Shown: positions 8,616 through 17,775, counted from the stretch's first letter. The stretch is DNA of 54,785 bases from Flavobacteriaceae bacterium (GCA_013215105.1 JABSPL010000144.1:1-54785); one strand, 5' to 3'. Notes: generated by a model from the sequence alone, not told the origin. Translations and numbers: made by a program.

Positions 8616-9288
8616 CTATGTATCGTCGGACCACTGGGCGTAGTTACCTATATTAAAACTTATCCCATAGTTGTTAATATGCTTTGAAACCTTCCAATGA
8701 TAAGTATTAGTATTATCTTTTTTCTTTTCAATATTAGCAAGTCTACCATTGGCCACCGCCATAAGGTCGTTACCAATATTTATACTAAACTTAAGACTAT
8801 CTACTTCGTCGTACATATGGTCTTTGCAATGCCTCCATTGGCTAGAACCAGCTCCCTAGCTAATACTTGAAACAAATGGCTTGCCAAGGTCTTCTTTTTT
8901 CCAAACCATACCCGAATCCCATGGTGGTTTAGGAGCTATTTTTGGTTTACCTCCATATTGTACTGTGATTGAATTATACTCATCGACAACCTGCTTCTTT
9001 CTCAATTCAACGAAGTATGCGTTTCCATCTCGTTTGTATTTTAACTCTTTTCCATCTTGGGTAATTTTAAAAACCTTCATTGGAGGCTGTAGGTCTATCT
9101 GATAATATTTGAGCCGTTAACAGTTTTATTATCTATATCTCCTTTATATCAAGCTCATAATACGACAAATCCCACCACGATCTTTCTGGAGTGATCGAAC
9201 CTCTAATCGAATCTTTCTTACTATAGTTTTGTGCGTAACACACTGTAGACAACATAATAATTAAAAATGAAGTGATAACAACTTTCAT
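8616..9288 (-). pseudogene. M1-family aminopeptidase, 5' fragment with stops and frameshifts
   Basis: Translation of the minus strand from the ATG at 9288 gives a signal peptide (LIIMLSTVCYAQN) followed by an M1 peptidase N-terminal domain start (ERSWWDLSYYELDIK). The frame then shifts in GDIDNKTVNGSNI, shifts again before IDLQPPMKVFKITQDGKEL, continues through KPKIAPKPPWDSGMVWKKED, meets an in-frame TAG after FVSSIS, and resumes in the same frame as GAGSSQWRHCKDHMYDEVDS to YGISFNIGNYAQWSDD. These pieces match, in order, the beta-rich N-terminal domain of Bacteroidota secreted M1 aminopeptidases (zinc gluzincins). The catalytic domain (HExxH) is absent altogether, so the gene is dead. It would have been a periplasmic or surface peptidase of roughly 600 residues. 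Confidence 0.8.
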
Positions 9289-9311
9289 ATTATTGGGGTT
9301 TAATTAAATGC

Positions 9312-9359
9312 AACATAACATCAAAAGCATATTATTTAGTATGTTTTTGATGTTATGTT
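9312..9359. terminator. hairpin between S41 peptidase gene and M1 remnant
   Basis: AACATAACATCAAAAGCAT (9312-9330) pairs with ATGTTTTTGATGTTATGTT (9341-9359) with one G.T pair, giving a 19-bp stem and 10-base loop. It lies downstream of the S41 peptidase stop and upstream of the M1 remnant, as expected for a terminator on the minus strand. Confidence 0.6.
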
Positions 9360-9471
9360 TATAGTTATAGTTATATTCAACATATATATGCTGAGAAAAG
9401 CTAATGAAAGTAATATAAGTACAAATAGCAATTCATTAACTGTTATTTATATAGGTTAAAATTGATATTTA

Positions 9472-10884
9472 CTATTTAGTATTATCCCTGTTTTTTAGTA
9501 TTAGATCTACTGTATATTCCAAAGCATCCCCATCAACAAAAATATCTGGATTTACCGTTTTTGTGTTTGAAGCATCACCATCTGCACCTATGGCATATAC
9601 TACTGTAAAAGTAAATGGGAATTTAGAATTAGGTAATAAATCTGATTTTTGTTCTGCAAAATCAGTTGTTCTTTGTCCTGTTGGCTTACCTACCAAAGTA
9701 CTCAAATCATATGTAGAAATGGCATCAGCGAGCATATTGGCACTCGAAAAAGTTTTTGCTCCAGTTAAAACATAAGTCTTTCCATAGAAATGATTTTCAA
9801 CTTTTTGGGGAGTTCTAAGAGTAGTTTCAGTTCCGAAATCTAAAATAGTTGAATCTTTTTTTGTTCTATATTTGTCTATAAAATCGTCTCCATAGCGTTT
9901 TTCATACCCTCTAGAGCTAATATCCTTTATTGATGCGTCACTTATTTTCCAAACACGTTTAGACGATTGTCTATATTGCTTTTCTGTAATATAATCCATC
10001 AAAAAATTACTTACCGACGAATTGCCTCCCATATTATTTCTAATATCTATAATCAAATCTTTTATTCCTTCCTTTTTAATTTGTGAGAATGTAGAATCAA
10101 GAAACACCTTAAAAGCTTTACGGTTGTTACAACTATTATAGTTCAATAAGCCTATATTCTCTTTTTCCAAAAGCTTATATTCATAGTTCGACTTACTAGG
10201 TATAAGAGTTCTATACAGGTCCATAAAACCAAACAATTCAGATTTTTTAATTTGTACTTTAATCTTAGATTTCAATTCTATAGTATAAGGAGCAGTCACC
10301 CCTCTCAGGTAAAGATATGCTGGAAAGAAAAAATCGGATGCCATTTCGTTATTATATTCAAAAACACCTGGTAAACAATTTAGGGCTTCTCTATAAAGTG
10401 ATTTGGCATCTAAGCCATTTATGGATATAATTTCCTCATTTATCTGGTTTTTAAAACTTGCATTTCTTGAATGAAGTTCATTTTTACCGTTAAAATATGC
10501 CTGAATAGGAAGGTATCCTATAGAATCTCTTTGAGGTAATACATCTTTAGAATACCAACGTATACCTGCATGAGCATCTTCTGTTTGTGATATTAAAGTC
10601 ATTGTTCCTATCAGATATTCTGATTTCTGTATAGAGTCTCTTTGTTTCCAACTACCAGTTACAGAATCTATTTTTACAGCCAGTTGTTCCTTAGAAACAT
10701 GTAAATATGGGTTATAATGTGATTTCTCTAATCTTTCGAACAAATACTTTATATCTTCATTGGCTTTCTCTGAACTAATCATTCCTAATTCTGAATTATA
10801 CTCTTTCCCTTTTATACCTTTATCAAGGGAAGTACAACTAAAAAGAAATATAAAAATAAATACTGCATACGGGATAATCTTCAT
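9472..10884 (-). CDS. S41-family peptidase lipoprotein
   Basis: This 470-residue protein has a lipoprotein signal ending in LFSC (Cys17), so it is anchored in the envelope. Residues about 240-450 form the S41 (C-terminal processing peptidase / tricorn core) domain: the conserved DLIIDIRNNMGGNSS segment (276-290) and the nucleophile region LTGAKTFSSANMLAD with the likely catalytic serine at 380, followed by VGKPTGQ. No PDZ domain is clear. Proteins of this type cleave or bind exported peptides; many lipoprotein relatives in Bacteroidota have no known substrate. It is a single gene on the minus strand, with a 400-bp region separating it from the divergent outer-membrane protein gene. Confidence 0.85.
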   Translation of the reverse strand: MKIIPYAVFIFIFLFSCTSLDKGIKGKEYNSELGMISSEKANEDIKYLFERLEKSHYNPYLHVSKEQLAVKIDSVTGSWKQRDSIQKSEYLIGTMTLISQTEDAHAGIRWYSKDVLPQRDSIGYLPIQAYFNGKNELHSRNASFKNQINEEIISINGLDAKSLYREALNCLPGVFEYNNEMASDFFFPAYLYLRGVTAPYTIELKSKIKVQIKKSELFGFMDLYRTLIPSKSNYEYKLLEKENIGLLNYNSCNNRKAFKVFLDSTFSQIKKEGIKDLIIDIRNNMGGNSSVSNFLMDYITEKQYRQSSKRVWKISDASIKDISSRGYEKRYGDDFIDKYRTKKDSTILDFGTETTLRTPQKVENHFYGKTYVLTGAKTFSSANMLADAISTYDLSTLVGKPTGQRTTDFAEQKSDLLPNSKFPFTFTVVYAIGADGDASNTKTVNPDIFVDGDALEYTVDLILKNRDNTK

Positions 10885-11247
10885 TTATGTGTTTTTTTTT
10901 GTAAAAAGTAACATTATTGCAACTTTAGAATGCTAATGTAAATGTTTTTATACAAAAAATCTATTATTTGGTAATGTTTTAAAGAAGTAATAATTGTAAA
11001 CGTAAAAAATAAGTCAAATAGAGAATAAACCTTCTTTTTTACCATCCTTTAATTACAGTTTACATTGCAAAAGATTATATATTAGTAAGGAAATCTGTAA
11101 AAACCACATGAAGCATAGGTGATATTCTTATAAGTTGTAGCACAAACCATCTTGTCAAAACAAATCAAATAATTGTATTGAATATTTACATCTGATATAC
11201 CTTAATTAATATACGACTAATCCCGTATATTAGTGAACTTTAATTCG
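10885..11247. other. divergent intergenic region
   Basis: About 400 AT-rich bases separate the S41 peptidase gene and the outer-membrane protein gene, which point away from each other. I see no open frame or RNA gene. The right end carries a promoter element listed separately; the left promoter is not obvious. Confidence 0.4.
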
Positions 11248-11255
11248 TAATTTTG
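11248..11255 (+). promoter_or_regulatory. Bacteroidota -7 promoter element TAATTTTG
   Basis: The octamer fits the TAnnTTTG consensus and lies 31 bases before the start codon of the beta-barrel gene. No clear -33 TTTG is seen upstream. Confidence 0.5.
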
Positions 11256-11286
11256 TATTGTTATATAATTCATAAATTAAAACAAT

Positions 11287-12117
11287 ATGAAACTAATATT
11301 ATCGATATGTATATTTTTACTTTCAATGCAAGTGAGTTTAGCTCAGACTGACATACCTAAAGCAAAGAAAAGTAACAAAGGAACTGCATATATATACTGG
11401 GGATGGAATAGGGGATACTATAGTGATTCTGACATACGCTTTAGAGGTGATGGTTACGACTTCACCTTAGATAACGTAGTGGCTAAAGACAGACAAACAG
11501 AATTTTCGTTTGATAATTACCTGAACCCTGCTAATATGACTTCACCTCAGACCAACCTTAGAGTCGGTTATTACTTCAAAGAAGACTGGGAGATATCTAT
11601 AGGACTAGACCATATGAAATATGTAGTTCAGCAAGGGCAGACCGTTAAAATATCGGGAGATATAAACGGTCTTAGTAACACATACGATGGCACTTACAAC
11701 AACGACGATATAGTTATACAACCAGGGTTTCTTAAATATGAACATACCGATGGGCTTAACTATATAAACGTAGAACTAAGAAGAAACCACAAACTATACA
11801 CTAGAGGTAAAGTTGAGTTTAATATAATGGGAGGTGTGGGTATAGGAATACTATTTCCAAGAACTGATATTACTTTGTTCGACAACGAAAAGCATAACAA
11901 CTTCCACTTACCTGGTTACGGAACAAACTTAGTAGTAGGGATTAATACTATATTTTACGACCATTTCTTTATACAAACAGAAGCCAAAGGAGGTTATATA
12001 AATATGACTGATATAAGAACAACTTACTCTACACAAGACAATGCTAGCCAATCGTTCTTTTTTAGTCAATTCAATATAGTCTTCGGATACAGATACAATT
12101 TTAACAAAAGCAAATAA
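11287..12117 (+). CDS. outer-membrane beta-barrel protein
   Basis: The 276-residue protein has a cleavable signal peptide (hydrophobic core IFLLSMQVSLAQ, cleavage after Ala-Gln region near residue 19-20). The mature part alternates polar and aromatic residues in short strands (YIYWGWNRGYYSDSDIRF, LRVGYYFKEDWEISIGLDH, FIQTEAKGGYINM, FNIVFGYRYNF) and ends close to an aromatic residue, the usual signature of an outer-membrane barrel. No enzymatic motif is visible. Proteins like it are commonly annotated as porin-like or hypothetical in Bacteroidota. A small conserved gene follows two bases after the stop codon, suggesting cotranscription. Confidence 0.75.
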   Translation: MKLILSICIFLLSMQVSLAQTDIPKAKKSNKGTAYIYWGWNRGYYSDSDIRFRGDGYDFTLDNVVAKDRQTEFSFDNYLNPANMTSPQTNLRVGYYFKEDWEISIGLDHMKYVVQQGQTVKISGDINGLSNTYDGTYNNDDIVIQPGFLKYEHTDGLNYINVELRRNHKLYTRGKVEFNIMGGVGIGILFPRTDITLFDNEKHNNFHLPGYGTNLVVGINTIFYDHFFIQTEAKGGYINMTDIRTTYSTQDNASQSFFFSQFNIVFGYRYNFNKSK

Positions 12118-12119
12118 TC

Positions 12120-12272
12120 ATGAAAACATCGTTCTTTAAAGTACTAGCAAAGGTAAACAAAACTGTTTTACCTTCTTATACCAAAAAAGGTTTAGACCTA
12201 TCTAAAGCTTCAAAACTACAAATGGCTATAGTAGGCTGGCGTTCTTTTGTTACGTTAAGAGCTATTGATTAA
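12120..12272 (+). CDS. conserved 50-residue basic protein
   Basis: An ATG two bases after the preceding stop codon opens a 50-codon frame with high Lys content: it begins MKTSFFKVLAKVNKTVLPSY, continues through LDLSKASKLQMAIVGWR and ends LRAID. Short proteins with this N-terminal half followed by a Gly-Trp-Arg motif are, from memory, widespread in flavobacteria, sometimes with an SsrA-binding label that I think is unsupported. It has no signal peptide and no transmembrane segment. Function unknown. It is followed directly by a strong terminator, so it would be the last gene of a two-gene unit with the beta-barrel protein. Confidence 0.75.
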   Translation: MKTSFFKVLAKVNKTVLPSYTKKGLDLSKASKLQMAIVGWRSFVTLRAID

Positions 12273-12289
12273 TATCATAATACATTTTA

Positions 12290-12327
12290 CAAATAGAGTA
12301 TAAGTTTCAATACTTATACTCTATTTG
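12290..12327. terminator. perfect 15-bp terminator hairpin
   Basis: CAAATAGAGTATAAG (12290-12304) and its exact complement (12313-12327) enclose an 8-base loop, 17 bases after the stop of the 50-residue gene. Confidence 0.8.
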
Positions 12328-12432
12328 TATTTATACTACTCATAAAGAAACCCTAAAGAGGCTAGCTGTCAATATAAAACAACTTAACAGTATCATATAT
12401 ATATATATTATTGTATTAGTTATATGTATTCG

Positions 12433-12440
12433 TATATTTG
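12433..12440 (+). promoter_or_regulatory. Bacteroidota -7 promoter element TATATTTG
   Basis: The octamer fits TAnnTTTG and lies 16 bases before the start codon of the LpxR-like gene, leaving a very short leader. Confidence 0.5.
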
Positions 12441-12456
12441 TTAACCAAAACAAACT

Positions 12457-13371
12457 ATGAGAATATATATACTATTTATACTAACCATATTTACCTGTTA
12501 CAATACACAGTCTCAGAACAAGAGAGAAGTTTATCTGAGGGTAGATAATGATTTGTTTATATCTACCCTCAGAGATAGATACTATACTAATGGTGTTTTT
12601 TTAGGATATACTCATCTGATAGAGAAAAACAATAACTATATAGTCAGCTACGGATTAGCTCATAAGATGTACAACCCCAGGTATAGGATAGTACGAAACA
12701 AAGAAAAAGTAGATAGACCCTTTGCAGCTCATATATATATGAGTGCCAGTGTAAAAAAAATAACTAACGACTATAGTTTTAACAAAATAGAACTACAAAT
12801 AGGTAAAATAGGCCCCGACGCTTTAGGAGAAGAACTACAAAACTTAATGCACTCTATAATAGGCAAAACTCACCCTATAGGCTGGGAATATCAGATACAA
12901 AACACAACGGCTATACAACTAAACCACACATATGCTAGGTCTTTGTTACCTAACAGCAATCATATATTTGATATAGTGGCAGATATAAACACCAATATAG
13001 GTACCATACACAAGAACTCTAATCTTAGTTTAGCTTTCAAGATAAGCCTAAATGGAAAAACTAACCTTAGTAAGTCTATACTGTACAACAACCACCTGAA
13101 CAACAGTAACAATAGAGAAACTATTATATTCCTAAAGCCAACTATAAGCTACGTGAGATATAATACAACTATACAAGGCTCTATATACGATGACCTTTCG
13201 CCTATAACTTTCGATATTAATACAGTAGTTTATTCGGGGGAAATAGGCTTTAAAGCCAAGAGAGAAAAATACACTTATGGATATAAAGCAGCGTTTTATA
13301 CTAAGAGGAACGAGAAGGCTATAGAAAATATTAGCTACTACGGTAATATTTTCTATAGCTATTTGTTCTAA
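12457..13371 (+). CDS. LpxR-family outer-membrane lipid A deacylase homologue
   Basis: The 304-residue protein has a signal peptide (FILTIFTCYNTQSQ) and matches the LpxR family (lipid A 3'-O-deacylase, a 12-strand outer-membrane barrel). Family motifs seen are the N-terminal NDLF...DRYYTNGVFLGY (Asn31-Asp32, YTNG 43-46), and GEELQNLMHSIIG...PIGWEYQI, where His132 sits at the place of the catalytic histidine. The known enzyme removes the 3'-acyloxyacyl group of lipid A in the outer leaflet; for this homologue the substrate is inferred only. It is transcribed toward gldA and the two stop codons overlap by 4 bases. Confidence 0.8.
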   Translation: MRIYILFILTIFTCYNTQSQNKREVYLRVDNDLFISTLRDRYYTNGVFLGYTHLIEKNNNYIVSYGLAHKMYNPRYRIVRNKEKVDRPFAAHIYMSASVKKITNDYSFNKIELQIGKIGPDALGEELQNLMHSIIGKTHPIGWEYQIQNTTAIQLNHTYARSLLPNSNHIFDIVADINTNIGTIHKNSNLSLAFKISLNGKTNLSKSILYNNHLNNSNNRETIIFLKPTISYVRYNTTIQGSIYDDLSPITFDINTVVYSGEIGFKAKREKYTYGYKAAFYTKRNEKAIENISYYGNIFYSYLF

Positions 13372-14258
13372 TACAAGTCTTTAAACAAGTCGTCTAAGCT
13401 ATTCTGCTTAACCTTCATGCCTAATATCTTAAGATTTTCTTGGTTGGCAAAGTCAAATATATAAGCTCTCTGGTCTAAGTCTCCTTCGAACTCAAAAGAC
13501 CAAGTATTATCGCCTATTATATTCGATTTACTAAGACCTTTTATCCTCTGTAAAGAATCAGGTTCAAGCACTTTATCGAAACATACCTCTATAGTATTGT
13601 ACCTATTAAGTTTCATAACGCTAAGCAACTCATCAGACACTATCATACCTTTGTTTATAAAAATTATTCTGTCGCATAGCTCGTCTACGTCTTGCAATAT
13701 ATGGGTCGAAAACAATATAGCTGAGTCTTTGGACAACTCCTTTATTAGCTTTCTTATCTCTATGCTTTGTCTAGGGTCTAGCCCCGTTGTGGCCTCGTCT
13801 AGTATTAGCACCTTTGGTTTATATAATATTGCTGAAGCTAGCCCTACCCTTTGCTTGTATCCTTTAGATAACTCCTTTATCTTCTTATGACAGTGAACAT
13901 CTAAACCAACAGTAGTTATTATATCTTCAACATTTATTATATCTACCTTATGTATAGAAGCACAAAAACTAAGATATTCCCTTACATACATATCCTCATA
14001 AAGAGGGTTATTCTCTGGAAGATAACCTATTTGTTCTTGTGCTTTTATAGTATCATCTTCTATAGAAACACCATTTATAAGCACAGTACCTTCATCGGCT
14101 TTTAGGTAACCTGTTGCTATACGCATAAGTGTAGACTTACCAGCTCCGTTCGACCCTAAGAAACCTACTATTTCTCCTTTATTAACTGTTAAGCTTACAT
14201 TGTCCAAAACCTTCTGCCCATCATAACTCTTAGACACTCCTTCTATTACTATCGACAT
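13368..14258 (-). CDS. gldA: gliding-motility ABC transporter ATP-binding subunit GldA
   Basis: The 296-residue ATPase has a Walker A GSNGAGKS (35-42), the signature LSKGYKQR (130-137), Walker B LILDEA (151-156), and the H-loop of FSTHILQDVDELC. Its length and the C-terminal extension of about 80 residues (FEFEGDLDQRAYIFDFANQ...) match GldA, the ATPase of the GldA-GldFG transporter needed for gliding and linked to type IX secretion in flavobacteria. Homology alone cannot exclude another ABC-2 type exporter ATPase, and gldF/gldG are not in the window, as is often so. It follows the DUF4837 gene with two bases between them, so they are cotranscribed. Confidence 0.8.
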   Translation of the reverse strand: MSIVIEGVSKSYDGQKVLDNVSLTVNKGEIVGFLGSNGAGKSTLMRIATGYLKADEGTVLINGVSIEDDTIKAQEQIGYLPENNPLYEDMYVREYLSFCASIHKVDIINVEDIITTVGLDVHCHKKIKELSKGYKQRVGLASAILYKPKVLILDEATTGLDPRQSIEIRKLIKELSKDSAILFSTHILQDVDELCDRIIFINKGMIVSDELLSVMKLNRYNTIEVCFDKVLEPDSLQRIKGLSKSNIIGDNTWSFEFEGDLDQRAYIFDFANQENLKILGMKVKQNSLDDLFKDLY

Positions 14259-14260
14259 AG

Positions 14261-15250
14261 TTATCTTAAGCTAAATGTTTTCATTATAGATTCTAACTCA
14301 AACATAAAGTCTCTCTTGTCTATAGACGGAGCATATACAAAACCTTCCAAAACTATAAGCCTATTGTTTTCCTTGTCAACTATAGTATAATTAAGGAAAG
14401 GACCTGCCATGAAGTCGTCTTTCATTTCCCATTTACCTCTGGTTTCTATAGCTTGTAAGCCTGCAATAGTGGTCTTGTAACTATAAGGGTCATAAGCCTT
14501 TTCGGTTATCATATACATATTTTCACCGCTACCTTTTATAAACTTCTTACCTATTTCGTTTCTGTTTTCTATTACTATATCTATATTAAGATCGTCAGTA
14601 ATTGGCTTAGTATATACTAGTATATTAGCTACTCCATCGCCTACAGCTATACCTCCATATAACTGACTTCTCATCCATATAAAGTCCTCTGTAGCATCTA
14701 CAAAACGGAACTTACGAGGTACTTTCATCTTTATCCCCATGGTCTTGAATGTCTTTATAGTATCTTTAGAGTTCTTTCTGTTGTTCATCTGCATTTGCTT
14801 AAGGTCAGCCTTACGTAGTTCCGAAATTATCTCTACACTATTATCAGCAAACACTTTGCTAATAGCAGAATCGTCAATACCTTTAACCACTATAAGCATC
14901 TGAGGAGAAGCAAACGAATCTTTAACTATCTTAAAGCTATTCTCATTAGACTTCTTAAACATAAGTATATTACGAGAATGCAAAAACAAGTTTTTAAAGT
15001 TATTATTACGTATAGGTGACACATCCAAAACCACCTCGTGTTGTGGCAAGCCCTCTATAGGTTCACTCATTATTTTCCTGAAAGTAATACCAGTTTCTCC
15101 TTCCCATAGAGTACTATTACTAACCACTATAAGGTGATTTATCTGTCCTGTTGACCTTGCTAATATTGCCTTATTATTCGAATTATCGCAACTCATAGTA
15201 ATAATCAATAGCAGAGCAACCGCTATAGCACTTGTAAGTATTCTCTTCAT
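14261..15250 (-). CDS. DUF4837 family lipoprotein
   Basis: The 329-residue protein has a lipoprotein signal ending ITMSC (Cys at about residue 21), then a domain I recognise as DUF4837 (GQINHLIVVSNSTLWEG, the Arg-Lys-Phe-Arg-Phe-Val-Asp segment near residue 185 and the C-terminal RGKWEMKDDFMAGPFLNY). The family is confined to Bacteroidota and has no known function. It is the first gene of an operon with gldA, from which it is separated by two bases, suggesting a role in the envelope connected with that transporter. A TACATTTG promoter element precedes it at 15278-15285. Confidence 0.85.
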   Translation of the reverse strand: MKRILTSAIAVALLLIITMSCDNSNNKAILARSTGQINHLIVVSNSTLWEGETGITFRKIMSEPIEGLPQHEVVLDVSPIRNNNFKNLFLHSRNILMFKKSNENSFKIVKDSFASPQMLIVVKGIDDSAISKVFADNSVEIISELRKADLKQMQMNNRKNSKDTIKTFKTMGIKMKVPRKFRFVDATEDFIWMRSQLYGGIAVGDGVANILVYTKPITDDLNIDIVIENRNEIGKKFIKGSGENMYMITEKAYDPYSYKTTIAGLQAIETRGKWEMKDDFMAGPFLNYTIVDKENNRLIVLEGFVYAPSIDKRDFMFELESIMKTFSLR

Positions 15251-15277
15251 AATGGTTTGTTATATGTTATAGGCAGA

Positions 15278-15285
15278 CAAATGTA
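15278..15285 (-). promoter_or_regulatory. Bacteroidota -7 element TACATTTG for DUF4837-gldA
   Basis: The minus-strand octamer TACATTTG fits TAnnTTTG and lies 27 bases upstream of the DUF4837 start. An identical octamer on the plus strand serves the divergent gene. Confidence 0.5.
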
Positions 15286-15379
15286 CATATTTATTAGGTA
15301 TTAATTACACTAAAACAATATCTGTACAACTAACATAATCAAGCACTGTTGTCAGTAGTATAATGTTATATATATTCTG

Positions 15380-15387
15380 TACATTTG
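15380..15387 (+). promoter_or_regulatory. Bacteroidota -7 element TACATTTG for threonine dehydrogenase
   Basis: The octamer lies 20 bases before the ATG at 15408 and inside the longer frame that begins at 15363. It therefore supports 15408 as the true start, with a very short untranslated leader. Confidence 0.55.
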
Positions 15388-15407
15388 CAGGCAATAAAAA
15401 ACACTAT

Positions 15408-16370
15408 ATGAGTAAAGTCTTAATAATAGGAGCATGTGGGCAGATAGGGACTGAGTTAATCCTGAAGCTTAGGTCGTTATATGGCAACGACAATATAATA
15501 GCATCGGACATAAAAGAGGGTAATGAGGAGTTAATGAACTCGGGACCTTTCGAAACTATCGACGCTACCGACAGAGAAGCAATCGTAAAAGCTATAGAAA
15601 AACACCAAGTAAAAGAAGTTTACTTAATGGCTGCGATGCTATCGGCAACTGCTGAGAAATACCCTATAAAAGGATGGGACCTTAATATGGACTCACTACT
15701 CATAGTATTAGAACTGGCTAAAGACAAATATATAGACAAACTATATTGGGCTAGTTCTATGGCTGTCTTCGGCCCTACTTCGCCTAAAGACAGTACTCCA
15801 CAAGCTACCATTATGGAGCCTACTACCGTATATGGTATTAGTAAACTTACTGGTGAACACTGGTGTAACTATTACCATAACCGTTATGGTGTCGATGTAC
15901 GTAGTATACGTTATCCTGGTATTATTAGTTGGAAAACTCTTCCCGGAGGAGGAACTACTGACTATGCTGTTGAGATATTCTACGAAGCTATAAGCAGTGG
16001 TAAGTACGAAAGTTTCCTTTCAGAAGAAACTACTCTACCTATGATGTATATGGACGATGCCATAAAAGCAACTATAGGTATAATGAATGCCAAAGCAGAA
16101 GATATAAAAGTAAGAACATCTTATAATTTATCAGCTATGAGCTTTTCTCCCAAAGAACTAGCCGAGGCTATTAAGAATATTATACCTGAGTTCGAAATAA
16201 GCTACAAACCTGATTCACGACAAGCTATTGCTGATAGTTGGACCAGAAGCATAGACGACTCCGTAGCCAGACAAGACTGGAAATGGCAGAACGATTTCGA
16301 CCTAAATGATATGGTAGAGACAATGATAAAGAGTTTAAGAATTAAGTTAAGTAAGACAGAAGCTAAGTAA
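15408..16370 (+). CDS. NAD-dependent L-threonine 3-dehydrogenase (SDR type)
   Basis: The enzyme oxidises L-threonine to 2-amino-3-oxobutyrate with NAD. From the ATG at 15408 the protein has 320 residues, begins with a Rossmann GxxGxxG (Gly8, 11, 14), and carries the extended-SDR Tyr142-x3-Lys146 (VYGISK) after the Ser in YWASSMAVFG. The segments PTSPKDSTPQ, SIRYPGIISWKTLPGGGTTDYA and LPMMYMDDAIKATI are diagnostic of the UDP-galactose-epimerase-like threonine dehydrogenases of Bacteroidota, unlike the zinc-dependent Tdh of enterobacteria. A longer frame from 15363 exists, but a promoter element lies inside it. rimO begins one base after its stop codon. A threonine aldolase elsewhere in the window (41.8 kb) gives an alternative route of threonine breakdown. 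Confidence 0.9.
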   Translation: MSKVLIIGACGQIGTELILKLRSLYGNDNIIASDIKEGNEELMNSGPFETIDATDREAIVKAIEKHQVKEVYLMAAMLSATAEKYPIKGWDLNMDSLLIVLELAKDKYIDKLYWASSMAVFGPTSPKDSTPQATIMEPTTVYGISKLTGEHWCNYYHNRYGVDVRSIRYPGIISWKTLPGGGTTDYAVEIFYEAISSGKYESFLSEETTLPMMYMDDAIKATIGIMNAKAEDIKVRTSYNLSAMSFSPKELAEAIKNIIPEFEISYKPDSRQAIADSWTRSIDDSVARQDWKWQNDFDLNDMVETMIKSLRIKLSKTEAK

Positions 16371-16371
16371 T

Positions 16372-17682
16372 ATGAGAGTAAAAAGCACTAAACAGAACAA
16401 GATTAATGTAGTAACCTTAGGTTGCTCTAAGAATATATATGACTCAGAAGTATTGATGGGTCAACTAAAAGCCAGCGGTAAAAACGTAGTACACGAAGAC
16501 GAAAAAGACGAAGGAAACATAGTAGTCGTAAACACTTGTGGTTTTATAGGTAAAGCCAAGGAAGAGTCTATCAATACTATATTGCACTACGCTCACAAGA
16601 AACAAGACGGAGAAATAGACAAACTATTCGTTACTGGTTGCTTGTCCGAAAGATATATGGGCGACCTCGAAAAGGAGATAACCGATGTTGATCAGTACTT
16701 CGGAACTCAGAACTTACCTCAATTACTTAAAGTATTAGGTGCCGACTATAAGCATGAGTTATTAGGAGAAAGACTTACTACAACTCCCAAGCACTATGCT
16801 TACCTAAAGATAGCTGAAGGCTGTGACAGACCTTGTTCGTTCTGTGCTATACCACTTATGAGAGGTAAACACGTATCACAAACTATAGAAAAACTAGTTG
16901 CTGAAGCTAAAGGTTTGGCTGAAAAAGGTATTAAGGAACTTATACTTATAGCACAAGACCTTACTTATTACGGGCTTGATATATACAAAAGAAGAGCATT
17001 AGCCGACTTACTAAAAGAATTAGTAAAGATAGATGGTATAGAGTGGATACGTTTGCATTACGCTTTCCCTACTGGTTTCCCTATCGATGTACTTGACCTT
17101 ATGAAGGTAGAGCCTAAGATATGTAACTATATAGACATCCCTCTTCAGCATATATCTGACTCGATACTAAAGTCTATGAAAAGAGGTACTAGCTTCAAAA
17201 AGACTAACGACTTACTTATAAAGTTCAGAGAATTAGTTCCTGATATGGCTATACGTACTACTCTTATAGTTGGTTACCCAGGGGAAACTCAGGAGAACTT
17301 CGACGAACTAAAACAATGGGTTATAGACACTAGGTTCGACAGACTAGGAGCTTTTGCTTATTCTCACGAAGAAAACACTACTGCTCATGAGCTAGAAGAC
17401 AACGTACCTGAAGATGTAAAAGAACAAAGAGCTGAGGAGATAATGGAGATACAAAGCCAGATATCTTTTGAGATGAACCAAGAGAGAATAGGTAAGACTT
17501 ATAAGTGTTTGTTCGACCGTAAAGAAGGAAACTTCTTTGTAGGACGTACCGAATTTGATTCTCCCGATGTTGACAACGAAGTGTTTGTCGATGCCAGAGA
17601 GCATTATGTACAGATAGGTAAGTTTACCAATATAAAGATACACGAAGCTACTGAGTTTGATATATACGGGACTCCTGCATAA
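16372..17682 (+). CDS. rimO: ribosomal protein S12 methylthiotransferase RimO
   Basis: RimO is a radical-SAM enzyme that adds a methylthio group to the conserved aspartate of ribosomal protein S12. The 436-residue protein has the UPF0004 domain with its three cluster cysteines (Cys18, Cys56, Cys90), the radical-SAM motif EGCDRPCSFC (Cys151, 155, 158), and a C-terminal TRAM domain (about 370-434). The segment LIAQDLTYYGLDIY and the loop AIPLMRGKHVSQ separate RimO from MiaB. It starts one base after the threonine dehydrogenase stop, so the two are cotranscribed, with no obvious shared pathway. Confidence 0.95.
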   Translation: MRVKSTKQNKINVVTLGCSKNIYDSEVLMGQLKASGKNVVHEDEKDEGNIVVVNTCGFIGKAKEESINTILHYAHKKQDGEIDKLFVTGCLSERYMGDLEKEITDVDQYFGTQNLPQLLKVLGADYKHELLGERLTTTPKHYAYLKIAEGCDRPCSFCAIPLMRGKHVSQTIEKLVAEAKGLAEKGIKELILIAQDLTYYGLDIYKRRALADLLKELVKIDGIEWIRLHYAFPTGFPIDVLDLMKVEPKICNYIDIPLQHISDSILKSMKRGTSFKKTNDLLIKFRELVPDMAIRTTLIVGYPGETQENFDELKQWVIDTRFDRLGAFAYSHEENTTAHELEDNVPEDVKEQRAEEIMEIQSQISFEMNQERIGKTYKCLFDRKEGNFFVGRTEFDSPDVDNEVFVDAREHYVQIGKFTNIKIHEATEFDIYGTPA

Positions 17683-17775
17683 CTATATAAACTACAACCA
17701 TCAGATAAACTATATATATAATACCGTAAGCCCAGAGCGCTGGTATGTTAATATAATCAACATTACAATATCATT

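Noticed and set aside
15363-15407. Longer threonine dehydrogenase N-terminus
   Set aside because: A TACATTTG promoter element lies within it and the Rossmann fold begins right after the ATG at 15408.
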